From: Lichtheimia corymbifera B2541
Taxonomy: Eukaryota; Mucoromycota; Mucoromycetes; Mucorales; Lichtheimiaceae
Direction: 5' to 3'
Assembly (NCBI GenBank): GCA_000697475.1
Contig: JNEU01001140.1
Location: 1-64,000 of the forward strand
DNA length: 64,000 nucleotides
Position 1 is the first letter of the stretch, and each line of letters opens with the position of its first letter. Both the position numbers and the translations under genes were made by a program. Shown here one piece after another: positions 11,554-22,664 of the stretch. The notes beneath the pieces were generated by a model. It did no database searches. It saw only the letters and a program-made list of their open reading frames with translations, and was not told the DNA's origin.

Positions 11554-12924
11554 ATGGCAGGCCATCACTTTTTTATACTTGTCTTTTTGATTTTATGCGT
11601 AACAGCATCATCGCTAGCAATACCGCCATCATCAACAGCAACGATTAATGAATACACAACACCACCGTTATTACCACAGCAGGAAGAATCAGATACGATA
11701 CCGATCGGCGATGTTTCAGCTACGAATCATTTATTATCATCCACGAGGAGCAAATCAGCAACCGTGATATCTTCTTCTGTATTCGCATTTCCATCTGATT
11801 GGTATAATAGTGAACACGACGACTCATTTCATGCAGCACGAATAGCTGTGGAGGAGCGGAAACAGCAACATCATCAACCAGCACCCAACAACAATGAAGA
11901 CACGAACAATGATATGTCGACCTCCACAACAACAAAATTCCCCGAGGTAGAAAATGATGTCGCCCCTGAGGACCCATCCTCCTCCACCAATACAAAGGTG
12001 GTGGGTGTCATTGTTGGTGCAAGTGTAGGCGGTATGGTTGTTGTTGGAGCTGTTGCACTCTTTGTCTGGCAGCTTCATCACAGGGGAGCAGGTGATGGTA
12101 TCCTTGTCAATGACCCATCTTTTTCTCCAAATACAAAATCCCCCGATGATGATGAGGAAACCAAAATTGATATGACCACCATGATCCAGCAGCAACAACA
12201 ACAACCACCCTTATCCCCAGTTTCAGAAGCTACTTCATCATCATCATCACCCTCTGCCTCCTTTGATGAAAAAGCATCATTGGCACAAGAAGACGATGAT
12301 TTTGGACAATCCACATTGGATGCATTTAATCAAATTGGCACCAAGTATCGAGATAGTGATGTGCCTTGTCCCGATCTTATCAGCTCAGTACAATCATCCG
12401 CACCAGCACGAGCAGTACCAGAAGATGAAACATCAACGTCATTGGCAGATAATCCAAAAAAGAAGATGCCACCCATCAAACGTGCATGTCCAGTTATCAT
12501 TGAGAACAACAACGCATCGTCTTCGGCTTTAACGTTTACCCATACACGTCATGGATCTTCAACATCAACATCAACATCACCCACATCACTAAGTTATCCG
12601 CTAAAAAAGCTATTACATTATCCTCGATGCCATATGCCCCAACCCCCAGCACCCGGGGCATCACCAGCACCCACTACAGACACCAATGGGAGTGAACAAC
12701 AATATCATCTCGACCGGCTGTTTACATTGACACCAGAGCAGCAACAGCGAACACGCATGAATCAAGCAGGCATGGTGACACCATTTGATTTACCGCCCAC
12801 TGAGTTCCTGCCCCTGCAAAATTGTCCCTTCCCACTCGTATCAAGGCAATCTGTCATGATTGATCCATCCAAGCGTCAAGGCATCCATAACGTGCCCAAT
12901 GATGATGAAGATGATCAACAATGA
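11554..12924 (+). CDS. Secretory single-pass (type I) membrane protein
   Basis: Single exon, 456 residues. A clear signal peptide (residues 1-22, FFILVFLILCVTASSLA) starts the protein. Residues about 23-148 are S/T/N-rich and may be O-glycosylated. A glycine/valine-rich transmembrane helix follows at about 150-172 (VVGVIVGASVGGMVVVGAV), with HHR just inside. The cytosolic tail of about 280 residues is low complexity, with Q runs, S runs and several acidic blocks. The layout resembles fungal wall-stress sensors of the Wsc/Mid2 type, but no cysteine-rich WSC domain is present, so the resemblance is only architectural. No family was recognised. The role as a surface sensor or anchor is inference. 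Confidence 0.72.
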   Translation: MAGHHFFILVFLILCVTASSLAIPPSSTATINEYTTPPLLPQQEESDTIPIGDVSATNHLLSSTRSKSATVISSSVFAFPSDWYNSEHDDSFHAARIAVEERKQQHHQPAPNNNEDTNNDMSTSTTTKFPEVENDVAPEDPSSSTNTKVVGVIVGASVGGMVVVGAVALFVWQLHHRGAGDGILVNDPSFSPNTKSPDDDEETKIDMTTMIQQQQQQPPLSPVSEATSSSSSPSASFDEKASLAQEDDDFGQSTLDAFNQIGTKYRDSDVPCPDLISSVQSSAPARAVPEDETSTSLADNPKKKMPPIKRACPVIIENNNASSSALTFTHTRHGSSTSTSTSPTSLSYPLKKLLHYPRCHMPQPPAPGASPAPTTDTNGSEQQYHLDRLFTLTPEQQQRTRMNQAGMVTPFDLPPTEFLPLQNCPFPLVSRQSVMIDPSKRQGIHNVPNDDEDDQQ

Positions 12925-13126
12925 CGAAAGCACGCATTTGTATGCATAATTCCTCTCTGAGCCTTTTTGTAAATAGAAGCGAATATATATTTTTCTGAAC
13001 ATGGTTGTTGGCTGGAGCGTATGTCGTGACAAAGAAGTTGGTAATGAATCAATCGAAAGGCTGTTGCTTTATTGTTACTTTAAAAGGAATCTAAATGAAA
13101 TCAACCATGCCGGCAGGGTCATTCAA
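12925..13126. other. Intergenic
   Basis: Short 3' region of the membrane-protein gene before the duplicated segment begins. Nothing recognised. Confidence 0.4.
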
Positions 13127-13518
13127 AAGTGCTGATTCTTGATCTTGGGTAGTAATAGATGCTTGTTGGGATCCGTGCGATGGGGGATGGTGCGTTTTCA
13201 GCAGGTGCGAATGATGTCAGATGGATGATAAAATGAGAGACAGAGAAAAAACCAGGGAGTTCACTCATTCAAAAACACTATAATCGATCGGTGTACGCCT
13301 GATACGATTCGAAGTGCTGATTCTTGATCTTGGGTAGTAATAGATGCTTGTTGAAATCCGTGCGTGGGAGATGATGCGTTTTCAACAGGTGCGATTCACG
13401 TCAGATGGATGCAACAATCGAGATAAAATGTAACGCCATAAATGAGAGACAGAGAAAAACCAGGGAACTCAGTCAAAAACACTATAGTCGATCGTTGCAC
13501 GCCTGATACGATTCGATT
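13127..13518. repeat. Direct duplication of the 3' end of the neighbouring gene
   Basis: Two tandem copies of about 190-205 bases start at 13127 and 13312 with the same opening (AGTGCTGATTCTTGATCTTG) and continue through GTAGTAATAGATGC, the AGAGACAGAG stretch and the CACTATA-TCGATCG-GCCTGATACGATTCGA segment. The second copy contains the genuine last codons and stop (13469) of the minus-strand gene. The first copy repeats them with an intact in-frame end (IDYSVFE, stop near 13265) but no upstream gene. The copies differ by substitutions and small gaps, so the duplication is not fresh. Confidence 0.85.
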
Positions 13519-15725
13519 TCGGTGTAAAAAATACATAGCAATCTGGTGATGACGATGGATCCGTGTCTGTTGCCTCTTCGACACATGCTAGACTTGCGAG
13601 ACGCTTGCGTTGCGCAGATCGTTGGACGCTTACTTTGATCTTTTTTGCATTTTGTAGAAGGGCGGCCTATCAACAAGTAACATTCAGTACCAGCATCAGA
13701 CCATACCATTCATTATATACCTTAAACATGAACAGGGCTCTCATTAGCACGACAGCGTCATCAAGCATCGTTGGATCCGTGGGTATATGCATGGTGGTAA
13801 TAAGCGTGGCAAGATACACTCTCTCATTGGGAATCCATGTCAGTTGATATAAGTAACCAGAGTTGCCTAATAAAATAAGTGTCAAAGAGTTGATCTGCTG
13901 CACGCTCTTCCTACTATATTACCGATCCATTCCTTTGCTAAGGTATCATAGACACCACGAGAAACAAGATGGCTTAAGATGGAGGCGTTTACCCGAAGGT
14001 TTTTGGATTGTTGTGAATTGGCGATTACTGGGCCTGTCTTGCTTTTTTTCCATTCGTTGGCAGACAATTCGACGCTGACCCCAACCTCGGTACACTTATA
14101 TAATAGATCAATCTTGCGCGGGTAAGTAGCCGCCAGGTCACCCGAATAGAAAATAGCCTTGTTAAGATCCTTGGCTGCTTTAGAAGATGATGATCCAGTC
14201 TCACCACTACAACAAAGAGGGGGTCAGCTTTGACGAGTAGACGAAGGAGATTGGATACTTACTCGCAGAGCTTGATATCTGTGTTTTTAAAGAGATGATC
14301 CAAAAGACTAGCAAAGCGCCGGTAGAATGTCAACTCGCTCTCATCATCGTCGTTCCATAGCCCAAATGATTCGACCCTACAATAGCAAAGTTTGGTTTGT
14401 ATAAGCAAAGAAGAAAAAACAAGGCCATTTCATTCTTACAGATGCTCCAAACATGACAACATGATATATGAGTCCGACCCGCGTTCCTTTGCACCAGCAA
14501 GTCTTGCTTTTTTCGAAAGAATTTCTGTCAACAACGCGTCACTATCGTCACCAATAGCCAAAAGATCATTGATCTCCTGTTGCAATGGGGTGTCGAGTTG
14601 TACAAGTTCTTGATGATAAGATGGTGCTTCGAAATCTTGTAGAATTCCTGCGTAGTAGTGCTTGACTATAGGATTCAAGAAGTTGATGATGCCGGTCAAG
14701 CAGAGCTTGATGACGCATTCGTCGATGGGCTTCAAGTCATCCTTGGCTAATAAATCCGCAGCAACATAAAGCAAGCCGCCCTTTGCTGTGCCATCATTGC
14801 TAACGCCAGAAAGGGTTGCTTTTTCGTCTTCAGTGAGCAATGTATTCCCTGCCAACTACATGTTACATCAGGTTAAGACCAACCGAAAAACTTTGCCCCA
14901 CCCCACCGTTACTGTACCCTTTTGTAGGCAATTGTATGCAACTTCTCCTCTAAGCTCAATTCACATGTCAAGGAACTTGCTGCAGCATCAATATCAGTTG
15001 ACTCGGAAACATAATGCTGATCGGTATGTGATTGACTGGTATCGTTTGGATGACATGTGCTGTTACTGCCCGTTGCTTGACTTGATTCACCATCCACCAC
15101 AAAATCCACTAAAGTGTCACCAATTGATGGTCCAGCCGCAACGATGCTTCGGAGGGATTCTCTTTGGGCGACCAACTTTGCTTGAATCTGTGGGAAATTG
15201 TCAAGTGTTACCGTGGTGAATCACCAGTTTTTCCATGCAAAAAGCTGCTGAATGATACTTACGAGCTCTTGCGAAAGGCTGTGGATTTTGGTCCAGAAGT
15301 CTGCTTCGTATTTCAGTCCTCCCCTAAAGATAAAACGTTGGTGTTGCGACGTTCTCATTGCTTTCAACGTTACTAACCTCCTTGACAAGACTTCTGATTT
15401 TCCATGCTCCTTCAAGCGTTGAGTGAACCGCCTTTTCCACATAGCATACAAATCTACTGCGGAAAGATTGTACGTGGCGGACCATGCTGGTATGGACGTG
15501 GTGGTGCTGCAGACAAACTCGCCGAAGTTAGGATCGGCCTTTTTGCGTACATACTCGTCTAACGCTACGAAAACTTAGCTAGAATGCTTGAATTGTAGTT
15601 GTCTACTTACCATCAAAGCCTGGGTACATGGTTGACAAGATGGCGAAGGATTCAGGCAAAAGGAAAGAGGAGGAGGATCGGCCTTTTTGATTTGCCGACG
15701 TTGATGGGAATTTTCTCCATCGCAT
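13469..15725 (-). CDS. Predicted PD-(D/E)XK nuclease-fold protein
   Basis: Nine exons join perfectly in phase: 15611-15725, 15378-15564, 15263-15323, 14918-15187, 14440-14855, 14263-14376, 13923-14206, 13721-13866 and 13469-13666, for 596 residues. I do not recognise a named family. Three spaced elements fit a PD-(D/E)XK core: an acidic helix (ESELTFYRRFASLLDHLF, exon 6), an aspartate strand (YPRKIDLLYK, exon 7) and an E-x-K strand (VELSANEWKK), followed by a helix. The same order occurs, with better motifs, in the broken gene at 20177-22133, and both end in a strand-rich module (IPNERVYLATLI; RAPQLYTMVQLS). The N-terminal 300 residues have no recognisable domain. Such proteins could be transposon-derived or effector-like; that is inference. 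The intact frame across nine exons argues it is or was recently functional. Its 3' end is duplicated immediately downstream. Confidence 0.72.
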
Positions 15726-16212
15726 GACAATCACATGCTAATGGATTATTATGAACATACAAAACTTGGATATGGGTCCTTCATGTTTGTGAGGAGGAGA
15801 CTTACATAGAGAAAATCGTGTGAGCAGTGGTGGGGGATGGCAGATAAGAAGTTCAAACAAGAGCCTCGTGGTACATGACGATGGAAGCTCATGCACGGTA
15901 ATGTTATATTACAACAGGAAACCCACAATGATATCAATTATATAACTCGTATTGATCCTGAACTAAACTTTTATTCAATTATCGTTATGTTCTATTGTAG
16001 CACCATCTAAATCGAGAGTCCTTTACACAATGTCTCCACGCAACCTGCAATGTGCACCAGGATTGCAATGCTAAAGCCGGGTTGCTATGCGACGCATTTT
16101 GGCCATCATAGTGACTTCACAACGCGCCGTCTGAGATTGAACAAAAAACATGGTGCAAAATTCCCGTTCGCCTTATTCTACTCTCTGACGAATCCTTTTC
16201 TTGACCTGATGT
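15726..16212. other. Intergenic upstream of nuclease-fold gene
   Basis: Promoter side of the minus-strand gene, leading into the tandem array. No gene seen. Confidence 0.4.
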
Positions 16213-17285
16213 AGCGAAGGACCTTGCTAGCCATTGTTAATGTCTAGCTTGGACTCCTAAGTGAGGTGGTATACTACTTGCAACGATGTTATCGCGGCAT
16301 TGGTTTCTACTAAGCGCATGCTGTGTCGGGTGCTACGCAACCATCTGGAACAACGCCTTGGCTCCTACACGACGAAGGATCTTGTTAGCCATTGTTAATG
16401 TCTAGCTTGACTCCTAAGTGAGGTGGTATACTACTTGCAACGATGTTATCGCGGCATTGGTTACTACTGTAAGCGTATGTCGTGCTTGGAGCCTGCTATT
16501 TCGTTGACTGACGTAAGTAAACTTACCTATGCTCAATGGGTTATAACTGACTTTTCTTATTTCTTTGCACGAGATAATACTGGCGATTCTTTTTCTTGGC
16601 CTGATGCAGCGAAGGACCTTGTTAGCCATTGTTAATGTCTAGCTTGGACTCCTAAGTGAGGTGGTATACTACTTGCAACGATGTTATCGCGGCATTGGTT
16701 TCTACTAAGCGCATGCTGTGTCGGGTGCTACGCAACCATCTGGAACAACGCCTTGGCTCCTACACGACGAAGGATCTTGTTAGCCATTGTTAATGTCTAG
16801 CTTGACTCCTAAGTGAGGTGGTATACTACTTGCAACGATGTTATCGCGGCATTGGTTACTACTGTAAGCGTATGTCGTGCTTGGAGCCTGCTATTTCGTT
16901 GACTGACGTAAGTAAACTTACCTATGCTCAATGGGTTATAACTGACTTTTCTTATTTCTTTGCACGAGATAATACTGGCGATTCTTTTTCTTGGCCTGAT
17001 GCAGCGAAGGACCTTGTTAGCCATTGTTAATGTCTAGCTTGGACTCCTAAGTGAGGTGGTATACTACTTGCAACGATGTTATCGCGGCATTGGTTTCTAC
17101 TAAGCGCATGCTGTGTCGGGTGCTACGCAACCATCTGGAACAACGCCTTGGCTCCTACACGACGAAGGATCTTGTTAGCCATTGTTAATGTCTAACTCGT
17201 TTCCTAAGTGAGGTGGTATACTACTTGCAACGATGTTATCGCGGCATTGGTTACTACTAAGCGCATGCTGTGTCAGGTGCTCCTT
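16213..17285. repeat. Tandem array, 395-base higher-order unit
   Basis: The phrase AAGTGAGGTGGTATACTACT recurs with its GTGAGG at 16261, 16418, 16656, 16813, 17051 and 17208, so spacing alternates 157, 238, 157, 238 and 157 bases. The short form (A) and long form (B) alternate A-B-A-B-A and end in a truncated copy that diverges after about 17285. The 395-base A+B unit is duplicated with essentially no differences over 16261-16655 and 16656-17050, implying recent amplification. Every unit carries CTTGTTAGCCATTGTTAATG near its junction. The long form contains an extra stretch with open frames on both strands (about 16418-16635 and its copy). Confidence 0.93.
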
Positions 17286-17789
17286 CATCCTTTGGCCTTC
17301 CGATATGCTGCTGACAACTACATTACTGGATTACTCAAAGTGAGTTGATTGGAATTAACGGATTGACTGATACGTGATTTCATATCAGAACCTCTGCGTT
17401 TCCTTGTCCACATGACCCACTTGTACATAGCGACCAAAATTTGCCTGCCATGACCTTCACACGGACATTTACTTCATTCAATAGTCATGATACTTCGCAT
17501 TTACATTATCTTCGACATGGTATTATTTTCCCTAAAGAGTGTACGCCAAGACGCACAATAAACATTCATGGACAAAGAACAACGTCATGTCTGGGGGGGG
17601 TGATTATGAATGAGCCAAGACTTTATTATAAGCAAGAGGCCTTTAAGATGCACCAAGCACAAAAGTGAAACTAATGCATGTATGCAACAGCTGATCAAGC
17701 GGACGAGAAAATGTCCTGAAAAGGATGGGTGTTGGTATACTTTCCATTTTCATCTCTTCTTCCTAACAATATACCACCCTACAATATCC
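17286..17789. other. Intergenic before Mso1-like gene
   Basis: Promoter side of the plus-strand gene at 17790. A run of nine G occurs near 17591. No other feature is recognised. Confidence 0.4.
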
Positions 17790-18960
17790 ATGGGAACCCA
17801 AACAGCACCTTACAATCACACCAACGCATTTGCTACCAATGACAATACTCGTTACCAGCAGCGACCACTCCCCCCTGCACCCCCGTTGAAAACCAGCAAT
17901 GACATGTTCAAAGTGGCTCGTAAGCCTTTACCGCATCCCGATCAACCAGCATTACGTTCCTCACGTCCTGTATCATTTACTCCTGCAAGCACGACCTCCA
18001 CTCCACCCTCCTCTTATTCTTCTTCGTCTTCTTCTTCCACAATTGTCAATGAACGACGTCAATCGGCACTTGGTCTTAGACGGTCGCATAACATGCTGAG
18101 TGATACGGATGACAATGATTCGGTTTATTACAACAATTATGCAGTACATCTTGAGAGCGACAAGGAGTCATCTACCAGCAAAAAGTTTTGGTCGAAGCCA
18201 CGGACGAATGAGAAATGGAAAGAGTTGAATCAAAAGTGTAAGTAGCTGCATCAATTATGGATGATGATGATGATGATTAATCTTTGAGAATAGTGAAAGA
18301 TGAGAAGAGAACAAAGCAGGGCAAGAAACTATGGGGCAAGATTGTCAAGGCGAGTCAAAACATGGCCGATCGATTACCATCATTACGTGATGATAGAGGA
18401 CCTGGTATGTATATGAACAAGATGAGGTGAATGTACGCTAATACACCAAATTAGAATCGGATGAATCGGATTGGGAAGGTGAAACGCATGTGTCACGAGT
18501 GATACGCGAGTATTATGAAAAGAAGCACCAGCCATTGCCAAATTGGATGTTGGATGATGAACGTGGCAGGCAGCAGCAGCCATTGAAACAGCCAATGGTG
18601 GATAGGAGAGCCCACAGGAAACCGAAGCTATGGGAGATTGACGATGTATCACAGCGACAACGGGATCATCATGCCGCATCTCGACTACAACCACCACCAC
18701 CAACACCACAAAGGCGTTCACACTATATGCAAAACAACTATCCATCACGAGAGTCACTCGCTCCTACTTATCAACGTCGTAATGTCTCCTATGATGCCAG
18801 CTATGCAAGGCCTGACGACAATGCTGGATATCTCCACCAGGGACGCCAGCCATTTGTAACACGAACGAGTTGGGCACCAGGTCAATTCACTGAAGCAAGA
18901 ACTCCCTCTTATCAGTATCGACGACAATCACATCAGCAAACAAGACCTGTACATATATAA
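17790..18960 (+). CDS. Mso1-like Sec1-binding protein
   Basis: Three exons, 17790-18237, 18294-18404 and 18455-18960, join in phase to 354 residues. The ATG at 17790 sits in a good context (CCATGG). Residues 1-145 are proline- and serine-rich and probably disordered. The middle (about 150-235) holds KKLWGKIVKASQNMADRL, an acidic ESDESDWEGE stretch and THVSRVIREYYEKKHQPLPNWM. This tryptophan-lead, HxSRVxxxYYxxKxxPxPxW pattern matches my memory of the fungal Sec1-binding region of Mso1, which helps the Sec1 protein engage SNAREs at sites of exocytosis. The C-terminal third is rich in Q, R and P and ends in a basic tail. The domain call rests on motif memory, not a search. If wrong, it is a disordered fungal protein of unknown role. 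Confidence 0.62.
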
Positions 18961-20176
18961 CATAGAGAGATCGTCAGATGATAGTTATTATGCAACTAAT
19001 ATACAATAATATACAATATATCATGAACATAAGTTGAGATCTTTTTAATGTGATGTGATAGGGAAAAACGTGCATATGATGAACATGAGTTGAGATCTTT
19101 TCCTTGTAATGTGATTGGGGATAACGTTCATACTATTTAAAAGTGTTGTTGAAGAACCGAGTCCAATTCTAGCCGCCATTGGATCGTATGGACACCATTC
19201 AGTCGCTGCACTGGGCAAGATGCAAGCAACCAAACAAGTATATCCCATCTCCCACAACCTTTGCCATCCTTGGTATGTCTTGGATTCTGGTGACCACAGG
19301 CTTGGAAAGAGTCTCCATGGCAACATCACGTAGGGTAGTTAGTATTGCACAGTTGGTAGCAAGTAAATGAATACAAATGAAAAACCATACCTCTTGCGTT
19401 CACAAATGCTTCCCAATACATCAAGAAGGAGCTCCAGCAATGCCAGCCCTGACCGTTGCCTTCATAAAGTCTCCATCAAAGGCTACAACCTCTGCCGGCT
19501 AAAACAGTGTGTAGAATCGACGAACAACTCACTCACTTCCCAATGCCTGCAGGAGAACCGAGCCCAATTCTAGCCGCCATTGGATCGTATGGACACCATT
19601 CAGTCACTGCACCGGGCAAGATGCAAGCAACCAAACAAGTATATCCCATCTCCCACAACCTTGCCGTCCTTGGTATGTCTTGGATTCTGGCGATCACAGG
19701 CTTGAAAACAGTCTCCATGGCAACATCTTGTAGGGTAGTTAGTATTCCACAATTGGTAGTAAATAAATGAATATATATGAAAAACCATACCTCTTACGTT
19801 CACAAATGCTTCCTAATACAAATCAAGAAGGAGCTCCAGCAATGCCAGCCCAGGCCGTTGCCTTCATAAAGTCTCCATCAATGGCTACAACCTCTGCCGG
19901 CTAAAACAGTGTGTAGAATTGACGAACAACTCGCTCACTTCTCAACGCCCTAATGAAAAGCTTACGCAGTCTTCAACCACCCTGCTGCTTTTAAACTGAA
20001 CACGACGTGATTGTTGCTCCGACGCTTTGGAAGATTATTTATTCATTCACCCTGTGTGTTATATACATTGTTATTTACATGTTTTAATGGCATCAGTTAA
20101 TAAATGTAGCTATGTATATGATGTTGTTCAAAGATGATTATTGTTGCCTTTTGATCGAATACAGGTTCTTGTTGAT
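18961..20176. repeat. Imperfect tandem repeat of about 400 bases, plus a short local repeat
   Basis: Two copies of one segment start near 19155 and 19557. Each runs from GAACCGAG(T/C)CCAATTCTAGC through CAAGATGCAAGCAACCAAAC and GTCTCCATGGCAACATC to the AAGAAGGAGCTCCAGCAATG and CTCTGCCGGCTAAAACAGTG stretch (second copy ends near 19945). They differ by scattered substitutions and indels. Translated pieces such as GAPAMPALTVAFIKSP are interrupted by stops in both copies, so this may be decayed coding sequence. A shorter direct repeat (ATGAACATAAGTTGAGATCT / ATGAACATGAGTTGAGATCT) occurs at about 19022 and 19079. No intact gene lies here. Confidence 0.75.
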
Positions 20177-22133
20177 TCATGTTGGTGGAAATGAAATGGT
20201 TGATGGGTTGCCGTCAGCGATCTTTTTGCTGGTATCTTGAATCTTTTGCGCGGTTTGGCGAGATATTTCCTAGAATAAGAAATGAATAAATTGACTATTT
20301 AGACTAATGTTTCATCCACCTAGGCTTACTTTCAGTTGATGGAGCTTAGAGACAAGTGGGGGCAAAAGACTGAGATCCTCGGAGCTTTGTATGATAGGCA
20401 TGTTGGACAACTGGACCATGGTATACAGCTGAGGAGCACGGAGTTCCATCTTGAACGTTGACATTCGGTTGTTGTACACTAGGATCCCACACACAGCAGC
20501 GTCATGAATACCAATTGAGAGCAAGCGATTCAGCATTATACGCAATTCTTTGCCGATCTTGATGAAGTCAGATTCTTGTTGCTGTCGGCCTTCGGGTGGT
20601 TTAAATTCAGCAACGAGCACCACGAACTTCCTGCTGAGCCCATTCGCAAATACTCCATAATCCGGCTTGAACTCTTTATGTTCTTCATCCAAGCTCACAT
20701 TGGCCCTAAGAAATTAGAATGTTTAATGCCGATATTGCAAATGTCACTCGTAAAAGCTTACCAAAAGTGACCTAATTCAGTGTTGCAGGTAAAGATGACA
20801 TCAAGTAACGGTGCGAGCACATCATGGACAAAAGTATCCTCCCCTCCCGTCCTCATACAGCCAATCAACTTCAATGTGGAAGACTATGGAAATGAAACAC
20901 TGTCAGAATCATCTACCCAGAAATTGCATACGCTAAATGAGTAACTTACATTCGATGCAAGGTGTTTGCAATGATGAGATCCAAGTCGTTGTCAGAAGAT
21001 GAAGCTTCAGTCAGGTATCCAATAGTTACAGCCTGTATTTCACGCCAATTTGTATATGATCTCTGTTTAAGGAAATACCACGTTAGTATGAATATTATGA
21101 GCATGTTTCAAACACATACCGAGCCAGCTTCAATGCACCATCCCAATGATTGTATACTTGGCTGAGGAAGTTCACCGTATATCCTAAGCTCATTGATGAT
21201 TGCGTGGTGGAGCTCAGGCATGCCAAAGTGACGAGTGATTGATGTCATGATATCTTCAGCAAATACGTATACCGAGTTCAATGCCCTTCAGGTTTGCATG
21301 ATTAGTGTCCGATACCATAATCCATACATATATGTCAAATCAAGCTTACAGGATGCTAATATCAGATAGTTCTTGTGGATTGGTCTTCGCAAAGCAATTC
21401 TCAGCATGGCGTGCACACTCTTCAGACAAGTTAACTCCTGCTACAATCCAAGGCCAAGTCCGCTCGCTGCGCGTGTCCTCTTCTTCGTCCGAGCTCTCTT
21501 CTGCCTCTCGTATGAGATTGTATTCGCCTTTGCGTCGCGGATGATGATTGATACTGAGATCAGAATTGGGATCGCCAAAAGAAATTCCATCGTCACTGGT
21601 AGCTTCCTACAAGAGATCCATATATATAAGCAACGAAATTTAGTCAATCAACCAATGAATAAAAGCTCACCTCTTCACTGTCTTCATCAGAAACTTTGGT
21701 TCGTTTGCTCCTATGACTGAAATAAACGCGTTATTAGACACTCTGAATGATTTTGATGATCATGTTTTGTTATTTACCTATCATCACTAGATGGGGAGCG
21801 TCATAAATGGGAACCACCTTTCAAGCCATAATGCGCAGCCGTCTTCAAACCATCAGCTTGCAAACGCACACGAGATAACTCTTCTTGATCATCGAGTTCT
21901 TTTCTCGCCCAGAAGATCGCTTCTTCACTGCTTCCTTTCCATTTCTTGAAGTCTGAAAGTAGTTTCTTGCGCGCAGAGCACTCTTTGAACTTGCTTGATG
22001 ATAAAATGTCACTGTAGCGTCTGTTGGCCTGATTCTTGCTTCCAATGTTGAAATGCTCAGCAAAAAGTCTCAATTGAAGTGTGTCTTTATGCTGCAGGCA
22101 CCAGTCAGTGTCGTCTGCGTGTTCCGCTGTCAT
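20177..22133 (-). pseudogene. Broken PD-(D/E)XK nuclease-fold gene
   Basis: Eight exons can be traced: 21778-22133, 21671-21716, 21350-21606, 21120-21285, 20950-21062, 20762-20883, 20330-20705 and 20177-20269, coding for just over 500 residues. Seven of the eight are open, but two lesions break the frame. An in-frame TGA lies at 21801-21803, between GLKGGSHL and RSPSSDD. The join between 20950-21062 (ends phase 2) and 20762-20883 (needs phase 0) is one base short. The core motifs are clear: GGEDTFVHDVLAPLLD helix, KPDYGVF aspartate strand, LVAEFKPPE (E-x-K) strand, then SDFIKIGKELR helix. The C-terminal ELRAPQLYTMVQLS module is shared in outline with the intact gene at 13469-15725. Splice sites are still good, so decay is recent, or the reading allows an unusual splice I cannot confirm. 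Confidence 0.7.
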
Positions 22134-22664
22134 GAAGAACCTTGTAAGAGTAGAAGAACGAAAGGAGGGTTGGATTTACTGCTGGGTGGAAATTCCGATC
22201 ATGCATTATAGAGAGCTGCGGATAGCATGTGACGTTCTTCATTCATCAGCAGTTGATAGTCATGAACACCAGAGGAGACAGGAGAGCAAAAACGGTATAC
22301 ATGCTCATTACACATGAGAAGTGAAATATCGGCTGTGGAGAATGGTGAACGACTGGTCGATATCTAATATCACGTGGTATGATGAGGTGGTAATTCATTC
22401 CCTTAGTGCCAAAGGCATATATATAAGCTTAATACAAAACGACTGTATTTATCATGAGAATCGCTAGCTATTTGATAAACCATCCACTGATTTCCTGAAT
22501 ACGGGTTGCCTGTTGTTGATTGATAAGGAGATGGGAAATCAAACATTGATTGTTGCGAGCGCCGCTGCTGTCAGATCACATGACCAAATTTCACTGGGAG
22601 CATAATTGGGTTGGATTTCCAAACGCGCACCTGCACTTGTATCTCTCTTTCACTCAACGCCAAA
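22134..22664. other. Divergent intergenic region before med6
   Basis: Separates the broken nuclease-fold gene (minus) from med6 (plus). No extra gene is supported. Confidence 0.4.

Noticed and set aside
16414..17030. Repeated open frames of about 70 codons on both strands
   Set aside because: They sit inside the long monomer of the tandem array, occur on both strands and have no recognisable domain.
16213..17285. CRISPR-like array
   Set aside because: Repeat units are 157-238 bases, without short unique spacers, in a eukaryotic genome.
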